A DNA stretch of 64,000 nt from Tomocerus qinae (Eukaryota; Arthropoda; Collembola; Entomobryomorpha; Tomoceridae). Where the stretch lies: positions 102,424,001 to 102,488,000 of the forward strand of contig CM034546.1 in the NCBI GenBank assembly GCA_020055645.1, given 5' to 3'. Position numbers and translations under genes: made by a program. Positions 12,965 through 23,600 of this stretch are shown here, piece by piece (the first letter of the stretch is position 1; every line of letters begins with the position of its first letter). Below the pieces are notes generated by a model, which saw only the letters and a program-made list of their open reading frames with translations, ran no database searches and was not told the DNA's origin.

Positions 12965-13604
12965 CTAACTACTACTTAAATCGTTTAGTATTCGTAACAT
13001 TTGTAACAGATTGTTAAATCTCAAAGAATAAATTGTCACAAAATAAGATAAGAAAGGATATTGGATTAACTGAGTATTACATACTACTAAAGCATACATA
13101 TAATACTCCATTCAACCATTCAATGAGCAATTTTAATAAAAGTTGCCCCTTCGAAGTTTGTCAGAAATGAACAAATGGTATCCAATTGAATATCATACGC
13201 ACGGTATCTTAATAAAAGGTAACATGGGGTAGCTTAAGACTAAAGCTTAAGACTAATGAGAGCAGTTAATAAGAAGAAAAGAATTCAATTTCCGTAAACC
13301 TCCTTGAAATTTCCAGCAGAAGAACCATATCCATAACAGAACTTTCCGACTGGGAATATACCTATCTATCGGAGGATGGAAACTTTCCTTATTTCTTGAC
13401 TTCATGCCAAATAGCGAACATGAAGATTGGACCTAAGAAGTCTACCTATATGTTTACGTTCTCACCTTTTACGAGAGTTACTGAGATCAATAAGACATTT
13501 AGTTAATGATTTATGGCTCTTAACTAACTAATTTACAAGCTTTACGACTTTGGGAATTAAGTATTAATCACTCCAAATGAAAAAACTTCCTGAAGTCAGT
13601 ATCT

Positions 13605-13857
13605 ATGTTACAGGAAATTTGTACAGACCGGACATTTGAAAATGCCTAGGACATATGTAAAATGGAAAACCAAAATTTTGATTTTTAACGAACCTAACCT
13701 AATTTAAAACAACTTTATGACTGTCAAATGTGCTTTCATGTAATTTTGATTGATTTCAATTAAGTTTGGTTCGATAAAAATCAAAATTTTGGTTTTCCAT
13801 TTTACATATGTCCTAGGCATTTTCAAATGTCCGGTCTGTACAAATTTCCTGTAACAT
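13605..13857. mobile_element. Foldback / MITE-like inverted repeat, about 250 bp
   Basis: Two arms of about 87 bp, nearly identical in reverse complement, begin ATGTTACAGGAAATTTGTAC at 13605 and end with its inverse at 13857. They surround about 75 bp that contains CCTAACCTAATT, a motif also present in the satellite at 18.7-20.2 kb. No coding frame is present. I could not define a target duplication with confidence: flanks TATCTAT and ATCCTAT are only similar. The high arm identity suggests a fairly recent insertion or continuing arm conversion. Confidence 0.75.
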
Positions 13858-15135
13858 CCTATACATCTCTATACTTAAGTGTAATCCTTTTATAGGACAA
13901 CATGCAACTTGGCACCCGACCACGAAACGAATTTCTGGAGAAAATAATCCGTTTTGCTATGCCCAGTCAGTTTTAGGACTTCTAAATCCTAAACACTAGC
14001 TATTTTATAGTCTATACATAATATACTACTGTAATTATCTGTTGTAATGTAGCGTTAAAGGGCGAATCAATTGGTGGTGAGAGGATTGCGTTGCCCATAA
14101 CTGGATATCTGCATCATACAAAGATGAAATTACGCGTATTGTATATCTGCAAAAGAGCCAAAGAAAGAAACGTTTTTGCAATTAAATATATGATTTAATG
14201 GGGACATGAAGACTTAAATGTGACATTTATAGTTGGGGATGAACCTATGAGTAATGAGTTGGCTTTAGAATGGGAGACTATAAAAAGTTACATACATAAA
14301 GGTTTTTAGCAGTTTTCTATATGCGTGTTCCAACTTAATACTAATGTTTGTTTTTGTCCGCTCTGTGCAGTACTGTCAAACGATGAAGATTAATTGGGCA
14401 TGAAATGAAATTGTTCTACTCTAAGTAGTAGTTTATCTGCATATGCCAGATAAAATGCCCAACTAGCATGAGTTGATTATGACTCCTCAAGTATTCTGAA
14501 AAGGTATATAGTAATTGTATAGTAATTGCCGAGTATGGAGCAGGCTGGTAAATAACGTTGAACAGTCAGATCAATGTTTTCTTAAAATTATTGACATGTT
14601 GCCCACTACTGCAAAGCATGCATATGAAGCTTTTACCTAAAGACAGAGCAGAGCTAAAGAAGTTGAGCGAGTTTTTCTGCCGAAGGAAAGCAAAGGTGTT
14701 ATTGAATAAGAAATACATAATAGAGAGCAACAAACAGCAAAATAATCACATATCATGTCGGGATTATTTCATTTGTATGTACATGTACATCCTAAATGTC
14801 TTGATGCGTTGAGTACAAGCATACAATTTAGGTATGATAGTTTTCAAATATTATTATGCTATGCTTCTGAAGAAAACTAGTCTCCAGCTCATCGATATTA
14901 TTGCATACTATATCAGATAGTTATACCTGTGGATTTTATCAAGTAGTAGAGATAGAAAAGAGAGACTGGTCTCTCTTATCGAAGTGTTGTTGAACTTGAT
15001 TGACTTGGTTATTACTATTGCTTACTGCAATGCAATTTGGACACAACTATAAACCCAACTCGGGTGACTGACTTGGACTCACTGACAGACCAGACTCACT
15101 ACTTAGCACTTTGTTGCAGAATCCAAGCTGTCAAC

Positions 15136-18033
15136 ATGGGTGAATCAGCATTTATTTTCGCATTTTCGGCTATACTCGCAACAACTTACTCACAAAGTAT
15201 AATCAAGGAGCTTAAAGAACCTACGACAGTCACAATATTATTGAATAAGTACGAAAGTACCGAATTCGGGTATGTCGGGAGCATTGAAAAAGTGGTCGGT
15301 GGAAGATCTGTTGCAGCTTTCAAAGGAATTCCTTATGCACAGGCTCCTGTGGGAAATCTTCGGTATAAGGTAAATCTCAATTCTTAAGCTGATTAACTCA
15401 AAAGATCTGAAAATATCTAATTCATATGATACGAAAAGCCTCCAGTTCCCTTCACCGAATCTCAAGTCAGGAACGCCACTCAATTTGCACCCCCTTGTCT
15501 ACAATGGGATTTGTTCAGAAACCTCAACGTGACTGGAAGTAAGTATTGTACACAATTTTGGTTTTTGTTTCTGAAATGTTCTAAAACGTGAATACATCAA
15601 TGAATCAACTTTAATCTAGGCGAGGATTGTCTTCATCTCAACATCTACAAAGTCCATGACTTTTTCGCATCAAGAAGAAGGGATACGAATTTACTTGCCG
15701 TAATGGTATTTTTTCATGGAGTGGGTTTTGTCGCTGGTCAAAGCGACTCTTACAATCCCGAGTATCTTGTCCAAAAGGGAGTCATTGTCGTTACTGTCCA
15801 GTACCGTTTGGGTCCTTTGGGATTTTTGAGTACTGGGGATAAGCGCCAGCCGGGTAATATGGGCATGTTAGATCAGGTCGAAGCTCTTAAATGGATACAA
15901 AAAAATATTAAGGGATTCGGAGGAGACCCGGAGAAAGTTACAAGTAATTAACTATGCTAGCTTACTGATTACGCTTTCAAAACGAACATCTATCTATACT
16001 TAGGTACATGTATTGAATTATCGAAAATATTAATCACAATTTTGTTTGCAAATAAGTCTTTGGAGAGTCTGCCGGAGCTGTGGCCGTTACTTTACATTTG
16101 TTATCTCCTCTTACCAAAGGTAAGTCCGGAACTTCATGAAATGAATCTTTACGATCTGGAAATAATTTTTATAATTTAGTGCGTAAAATATCCAATATTT
16201 CTAAAGTTTCGTGTCTTGTTTGTCTTAGGGTTATTTCGAGCTGCTATCATCCAAAGGTTTACTTTAATTAATAATTCGTTTACAAAGCCTAACTTGATTA
16301 TGTACTAAATGTACATGTATTATTGAAATTTACAGTGGATCTGCGATAGCTCCTTATGCTATACAAAGAACGCCAATTTCACACGTGCAAAGACTGGCTG
16401 CTAATTTGGGTTGCCTCTCCGGCTCTACAGAAACATTACTTGATTGCATAAAAACTGCTGATCCTAGTGAAGTAGTTGCAAAGGATGCCAGCTCTTCAGT
16501 AAGTAACCCATTTGAAATAGTTATATAGTACATGAATAGTCTGATTACAGTCGCAAGAGTCCAAACATACCTGCTGGTTTACATTTTAGACGAGCAATAG
16601 TGATCGCAAATCAAGTCGAAGTCATAAGAAGCCTCCAAATCCAGGCCCAGTTGTTCAAACGGAAGAAGTGGAAGGCTGGCCCATGTATTTGTCTGAAGAT
16701 CCTGTTATATCATTGCAAGAAGGCCATTTCCACCGCGTCCCTATTGTTATTGGAGTGAACCGAGACGAGAGTGCTAGTGCAGTGATAAGTATGTAACGAA
16801 TTCTAATTAAAAATAAAAAATTGAGAAAAATAGTTAACAATACAATTTCTTTTTGTGCAGGTAATTTACTTCCTCGGTTAATGAATGCAACGGAAACCGA
16901 TCCAACGTACCCAGAGAGAGTTTTTCTCCGAAAAGTTGTCCGAGCATCTGGTAGGCATTATAACTAAATTACCTACGCAGTAAGGCAGTAACTCTCCTAC
17001 AATTAAATATTGGCAATACTTTGAAACAGGTGTCGTCAACAACACAGAAGTGGCAAAATCTGCAATAAAATTCGAATACTTCAAGAATTACAATTTATCG
17101 GATATTCTAGAACTGAAGGATGAATTCATAAGCCTACATTCTGATTTTAGTGTAGTGGCTCCTGTGTATAAAACAGCTATTTACTTCTCAAAGAGAACTA
17201 GGGTCTACTTCTACAGTTTTGAGTACGAAGGAGATTTGTCATTTTCTGAAATACTGCTGCAAGCTCCAGATAGAGAGCCCAGACAGAGAAGACAGATAGT
17301 AAATATGACCATGACGAAAACAGCGGATGCGGCTACTATTTCAACTGACAGTGCTACTAAAGAGGCAAAAAAAGTTGAAAAATCTGCCATAGAATCTGCT
17401 CATGAACCAGCCCATGCCAATGCAGAGAAAATTAATGTAAAAGACGAAAGTGAGACTGCCGTAAGAAAAGGGGACAACTCGGATAGTGACCTTCCTACCG
17501 AAGATAATAGTATAACTCATAGGAAATTAAATATTGTGCACAAAGTCGACATTTCCTTTTTCAGGATGAATTGGTGGATTAATTAAATGTATTTCAATTA
17601 GGATATGTTATACATGGTGAAGAGCTCCTGTACGTCTTTCGGTTCCGAAATCCGGCTACTGGGCACATCGTTGACATCGAGGATGAAGAGGGGAGACAAG
17701 TGCGGGAGATAATGACAACATTATGGTCTAATATAGCCAAAATGGGGTAAGATTTGCTATTTTATAAGTTATTATATCAGTGTAAGAGATAAGTGGAAAA
17801 ATATGTATTTGGATTCGGTATAATGTAAATCTATGATTAATTACTAAAGATCTCCTACAAGCGAAGAAGGAAATTCCTCAAATATTGTTCAATGGAAACC
17901 ATTTTCGGTAACAGCACCATACACGTACAAAATTACTGAAAAAACGACACTGCTTGCCGCTTACAGGCATAGAAAAATGTTATTCTGGTCTCACTACATT
18001 CCACTACTACAAGGGCTTGAGATTTGCGCATAA
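15136..18033 (+). CDS. Secreted type-B carboxylesterase (alpha/beta hydrolase)
   Basis: Exons: 15136-15369, 15439-15538, 15620-15943, 16057-16119, 16229-16256, 16336-16498, 16590-16788, 16861-16950, 17030-17449, 17602-17746, 17850-18033. All phases close, giving 649 residues. The ATG at 15136 opens a signal peptide (MGESAFIFAFSAILATTYS). Type-B motifs follow: AAFKGIPYAQAPVG, EDCLHLNIY, the nucleophile loop FGESAG (Ser224), the acid in GVNRDES (Glu364) and the histidine in YVIHGEELLY (His545), so the triad is complete. Oddities: the oxyanion loop reads HGVGF (144-148) instead of the usual HGGGF, and a charged Ala/Glu/Lys-rich insert (about 485-540), starting with RQRR, lies just before the His loop. 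The donor ending exon 9 is uncertain: 17449 (AAA/gtgaga) or 17509 (ATA/gtataa, 20 residues longer). Substrate is unknown; juvenile-hormone, detoxifying and digestive roles are all possible. Confidence 0.88.
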
Positions 18034-18217
18034 AACAATTTGCGATTTCGAAAGGATTTTCTCAGAAAATATTACCTACAGTATACAGGGAAGATTAATG
18101 GGGTATTATAATGTAAAGAGTAGTAACAAATAGATATACAAATATGTAGGATGCAATTTGTTGTCCATGTCCATATCAATCAATTCACAACATTTTCTTT
18201 AATACTCTTTACTTCTG

Positions 18218-18223
18218 AATAAA
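18218..18223 (+). terminator. Candidate carboxylesterase polyadenylation signal
   Basis: AATAAA about 185 bp beyond the stop codon and about 130 bp before the left arm of the foldback element, so the esterase transcript may end just before the repeat. Confidence 0.5.
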
Positions 18224-18350
18224 ACACAAAATTATTGAGTTTTACACGCCCATGATTAGATTTTATCTATCATCTAACGCTGTAATAATATTTGCATATG
18301 CATTATACAGTTCATGTAGGAGACGCTCGGAATTGAAACCTAGGAACATT

Positions 18351-20533
18351 CCTAGTATACCGACGCTCAACGGAATAGACCGATATATAGCTCATTCGAA
18401 AGATCTCGTTGAGTACATCACGAATATGGTATTGGTTTTTGGGGCAACCCCCCAAATAAGAAAGTTATGGTCGGTTAAAGTTGAAAATATGACTATTTCG
18501 ATGGCTATATTTTTAGAAAACGAAAGAGTTACAAGTTCTTTAGGACATCGTTGTTTTGATCTTCATGGTGAATTTACTTGTAACTATGGCAACGTAGCTA
18601 ATAACAACATGCAGGTTTGGTTTTGTAAAATTCTAAATTTTTTCATTGTTCTAACTTCAATTTTCATCATTTTTGATTTAGTTAAGGGCACGCGGTCACA
18701 ATTAGCATTTTTTTAAACCTAACCTAATTAAAATTGATGGAAATCGAACATAGGACGTGGTCACAATTAGCATTTTTTTAAAACCTAACCTAATTAAAAT
18801 TGATGGAAATCGAACATGGGACGTGGTCAGAATTAGCATTTTTTAAAACCTAACCTAATTAAAATTGAGGGAAATCGAACATGGGACGTGGTCACAATTA
18901 GCATTTTTTAAAACCTAACCTAATTAAAATTGATGAAAATTAAACATGAAATGTGGTCACATTAGCATTTTTTAAACCTAACCTAATTAAAATTGATGGA
19001 AATCGAACATGGCACGTGGTCACAATTAGCATATTTTTAAAACCTAACCTAATTAAAATTGATGAAAATTAAACATGAAACGTGGTCACAATTAGCATTT
19101 TTTAAAAACCTAACCTAATTAAAATTGATGGAAATCGAACATGGGACGTGGTCACAATTAGCATTTTTTTAAAACCTAAACCTAATTAAAATTGATGGAA
19201 ATCGAACATGGGACGTGGTAACAATTAGCATTTTTAAAACCTAACCTAATTAAAATTGATGGAAATTGAACATGGCACGTGGTCACAGTTAGCATTTTTA
19301 AAACCTAACCTAATTAAAATTGATGAAAATTAAACATGGGACGTGGTAACAATTAGCATTTTTTTAAAACCTAACCTAATTAAAATTGATGGAAATCGAA
19401 CATGGGACGTGGTCACAATTAGCATTTTTTTAAAACCTAAACCTAATTAAAATTGATGGAAATCGAACATGGGACGTGGTAACAATTAGCATTTTTTAAA
19501 ACCTAACCTAATTAAAATTGATGGAAATCGAACATGGCACGTGGTCACAATTAGCATTTTTTAAAACCTAACCTAATTAAAATTGATGAAAATTAAACAT
19601 GGGACGTGGTAACAATTAGCATTTTTTTAAAACCTAACCTAATTAAAATTGATGGAAATCGAACATGGGACGTGGTAACAATTAGCATTTTTTTAAAACC
19701 TAACCTAATTAAAATTGATGGAAATCGAACATGGGACGTGGTCACAATTAGCATTTTTTTAAAGCCTCAACCTAATTAAAATTGATGGAAATCGAACATG
19801 GAACGTGGTCACAATTAGCATTTTTTTAAAACCTAACCTAATTAAAATTGATGAAAATCGAACATGGGACGTGGTCACAATTAGCATTTTTTTAAAGCCT
19901 CAACCTAATTAATATTGATGAAAATTAAACATGGAACGTGGTCACAATTAGCATTTTTTTAAAACCTAACCTAATAAAAATTGATGGAAATCGATCATGG
20001 GACGTGGTCACAATTAGCATTTTTTTAAAACCTAAACCTAATTAAAATTGATGGAAATCGAACATGTGACGTGGTCACAATTAGCATTTTTTAAAGCCTA
20101 AACCTAATTAAAATTGATGAAAATCGAACATGGGACGTGGTCACAATTAGCATTTTGTTTAAAGCCTAAACCTAGTTAATATTGATGAAAATTAAACATG
20201 GAACGTGGTCACAATTAGCATTTTTTTAAACATAGAAGTTGGTGCAATTTAGAATTTTACAAAACCCAACCTGCATGTTGTTATTAGCTACGTTGCCATA
20301 GTTACAAGTAAATTCACCATGAAGATCAAAACAACGATGTCCTAAAGAACTTGTAACTCTTCGTTTTCTAAAAATATAGGCATCGAAATAGTCATATTTT
20401 CAACTTTAACCGACCATAACTTTCTTATTTGGGGGGTTGCCCCAAAAACCAATATCATATTCGTGATGTACTCGACGAGATCTTTCGAATGAGCTATATA
20501 TCGGTCTATTCCGTTGAGCGTCGGTATACTAGG
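18351..20533. mobile_element. Foldback element with long inverted arms and a satellite core
   Basis: The left arm (18351 to about 18640) and right arm (about 20250 to 20533) are near-identical reverse complements. They start CCTAGTATACCGACGCTC and end with its inverse. ATT flanks both ends (18348-18350 and 20534-20536), a possible 3 bp target duplication; wider flanks also share a GAAACCTA stretch. Between the arms lies the 63 bp satellite array. Frames inside the arms (such as 18252-18716) mirror each other and look like chance. No transposase is visible. The overall plan recalls Drosophila foldback elements, except that there the tandem repeats form part of the arms, whereas here they lie between them. 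Confidence 0.85.
18690..20232. repeat. Tandem satellite array, about 24 units of 62-67 bp
   Basis: The unit reads roughly AACCTAACCTAATTAAAATT, then GATGGAAATCGAACATGGGA, then CGTGGTCACAATTAGCATTTTTTTA. I count 24 occurrences of the ATTAGCA/GTTAGCA mark. Units differ at a few positions (tcac or taac, gggacg or gcacg or gaaacg, atcgaac or attaaac). A run of four unit types is repeated around 19140-19655, a local higher-order repeat. Each unit carries CCTAACCTAA, two copies of the complement of the arthropod telomere pentamer TTAGG, but the array is not telomeric. Confidence 0.9.
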
Positions 20534-20632
20534 ATTTAGCCGAAACCTAAGATATTCACGAAACAAAAAACAAGCAGATCACTTGTTAGGCATAGGGAAA
20601 TAACAAGAAGTTTACTTTTTACACTATTTAAT

Positions 20633-23600
20633 CTAACTAGTGGATTTTCTGTCGGAGCTGTTTTTACGGATGCTGGATCTAGTTCTACGGCTCCACCCAC
20701 TGTCATCCATAGAAAGATCTTCTTCTTCATCGCCAGCATGTAATTCAATTTCATCTTCGTCGTCATCTTCCAGGCTTTCGTTTGCTGGCGCATCTTCGCT
20801 TCTCTTTTCCTCTGACTGGCCTTCTGAAGCCATTTCATCCGGCATGTCTCCTGGCTCATTATTTTCCTCCTAGAATAAAAATCATTATTAAATCTTTAAT
20901 TTCATAATACCGCTCACACTTTCATCACAACATAGCAATAAAGAAACTCACCTTCTCTTGACTTTTTAACACCCTACTCACATATTCATCTGACTCTTCA
21001 TCTTCAACAGCTGAGGTATCTACTTCTTCTTTGATATTTTTGACTTTATCAATAGGATCATCCACGTCCATATTTTCTGTTTCCTTTTCATTACTCTGGC
21101 CTTCAGCCTCTCCAGACTCAGTTTTGCTTGCATCATCTCCTTTATCTTTGCCCTCTTCATTAGCAGATCCAACTTTAGTCTCTGCAGCGTCTCCGCCGCC
21201 AATAGGCGTATCAGTACTTGCCTCCTCTAAAGCTTTTCTAGCTGCATTTTTCTCCCGTTCCTTCTCTCTCAGTGCTATTTGCTTCTCTCGTTGACGATAT
21301 TCATCCACATATTTCAAATGAGTTAATGTCATACAATGTTTGCCTTTAGTTTCTTCAAGAGTGCCCTTAATCGGCAAATATCTTGTACAGGCATTACAGT
21401 AAAATACTGTTCTCTGCTCCACTAAATCCAGACCTGTCAATGTATAAAATATTTCAGCACTGACATTTTTCTAACCTTTGGTTTGCATTTAGATAAATGC
21501 GGATTTTGAAAAGCCACACTTACCCAATTCTTCTTGTGAAAGGTTAGTACCTTTAACATTTTCACCTTTGGCCTCTCCTTCCTGTAATTCTTTCATAGCT
21601 ACCCTCTGGAATAAACCACATAAAAGAATTATTACCCTATTAAGACTTACGGCTACCAATTTCATGACATTTCACCTTACAAATCCATTAATGTTTTATG
21701 GATTTCGGTTGAAGGTTACCTTAGCATGTTCCAGAGCGGCCAAGTGATAGAGGTAAACTTTCCAAATACGAAAATCAATATTGCATATGTCACAGCGTTG
21801 GTAGATCAAAGTTTTTATTTTCTAAAATGAAATAATCTTTTGATATATAAAATTTAAAGAATCAAATCCTTCTTATAATACCCAGAATTTGCGCAATAAC
21901 TTTCTTTGGAGAACATTAAATCTTGGAAATGCATATATAATAGCCTTACGTTATGCAACTCATTAGCTTCATGTTCTTTGGGATCTGTTCTGAAGTTCAG
22001 CTCGCAGACTCGGCAATATGACGTTGTATCTGACAAAGTTTTCTCAGATTTAGACTTTTCCAATTTCCGTTGATCATCTCGTTGATCATTCCTGAGATTT
22101 GAAAGTTTTTTACGCATATCGGTGACAGCACTATGCATAGCTCTAGTGTGGATGTATGAGCGCAAGTGATTACTGAATTCCTATACAAATTAAACAATAA
22201 TTTAAAAAATTTATGATAACAGGCAAATTAAAGACTGTACAAGTAGAAACTAGTACCCGAAAGCTGATGCAACGAACATCACAATAATGGCAATGTAATT
22301 TCAGTAGTGTTCTGTTTGGAGATCCATCACGACTACTTCTCCGACGTTCCGACTTCTCTTTTTCCTTTGGCGAACTTTTACTTTTCTCTGATTTCTTTTC
22401 ATTTTCCTTGGGATCTACTGAGGACTTAGTTGTGTCTTCTGCTTCATTCTTTTCGACATTATCTTCCCCGTCCGAAGCTTCGTCTTCTTTGTCTCCATCT
22501 TCTTCATTTTCTTTTTCTTCCGCTTTGTTTTCTGCCTCTTCGTCAACTTTTGTACCAACTTTATCATCGACATCGTCATCGCCGCGAACTTCATCAATTA
22601 CTTCATTTCCATCGTCCCCTGCATCCATTGCAGAACTTTCCTCATCAGCCTTTTCTTTTTCTCCTGAGGATTCCTCATCTTCTTTGTCTTTCACTTTTTC
22701 TTTGTCCACTTCAGACTCTTTGTCTTTGTCATTTGAATCTTTCTTGGTAGAAGAGTATTTCCTTCGTTCCACATGTCTACAAAAACAAACGTTCAGTTTA
22801 TGCTTACGAACCATATCTGAGATTATTACAGTATTCATATGTGCATATTGATTGGTTTGGCTACCTTCGACGATCATCGTCGTAACTACGCGAGATTCCT
22901 GTAGTAGTAGCACGTCTTTGAATTCTGTTGGTAACACTAGCAGCTGTCCTTTGAGTTAGTTTGCGAATAGCAGCCAAATTTCTTCCATGAGTGCCGCCAC
23001 TCCCGGAGTAATTTCCATAGCCCCCGCTTTGCCGACTAAAACTTCCACTACTGTATCTTCCGGATGGAAATGCGTTAGGGCGACGAAATTCCTTCCGATA
23101 AGTAGAACTTCCAGACTGAGTGTAATGATGTTCCGGTGGCGCCTGTCGCATCCTAAATCCCGTTCATAAAGCAACACTTATTACTCACTCTTATGTTACT
23201 TAAAACATCATAATTACGATGTTTAACCAACTACTATTACAAAATCTGAGCAATCATGTCCTACCATTTTAAACCTTTAACAAATTCCTATGGAGGCAAC
23301 TGTAAAAAACAATAAACTGCGCTTTTACATCGCACGCCTGTGCTGTTATTTGAAAGGAAAAACTGATTTTAAATATTGTAAGTGAAAATCTTTCAATTTT
23401 AAATGAAAAGCAAGCATTACAAGTAAACCTCCAAACTGGTCATAGTAGCCATAATACTTACAAAATATCATTCTGTAATTTAATTCTCATAATTGTACAG
23501 AGTAGTAATTGGAAATGAATAAGGGAAGGACAATGACGACAGAGGACGACGGAAACGCTTTGGTATCAAACTGCGATTTATTCGACGAATTAGTGGTCGA

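Larger units (their letters stand above)
12242..15135. other. Intergenic stretch, SLC19 carrier to carboxylesterase
   Basis: The left part is likely 3' UTR of the carrier. A long inverted-repeat element lies at 13605-13857. Short frames at 12463-12729 and 14558-14812 have no family resemblance and AT-driven composition, so I do not call them genes. The esterase leader lies at the right end. Confidence 0.5.

Noticed and set aside
14558-14812. 84-codon frame upstream of the esterase
   Set aside because: No similarity, no splice partners, composition like surrounding DNA.
18252-18716. A 150-residue frame in the left foldback arm, and its mirror at 20342-20566
   Set aside because: Both arms carry the same sequence, the frame breaks differently in each, and there is no family resemblance or splice support.
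18690-20232. CRISPR-like regular array
   Set aside because: Units are contiguous with no unique spacers, and the genome is animal; this is a satellite.
18690-20232. Telomeric repeat because of CCTAACCTAA
   Set aside because: The pentamer occurs only twice in each 63 bp unit and lies between genes; not an uninterrupted TTAGG tract.
22408-22851. Serine-rich plus-strand frame
   Set aside because: It is the antisense shadow of the Asp/Glu/Lys tract of the zinc-finger gene, whose exon phases close on the minus strand.
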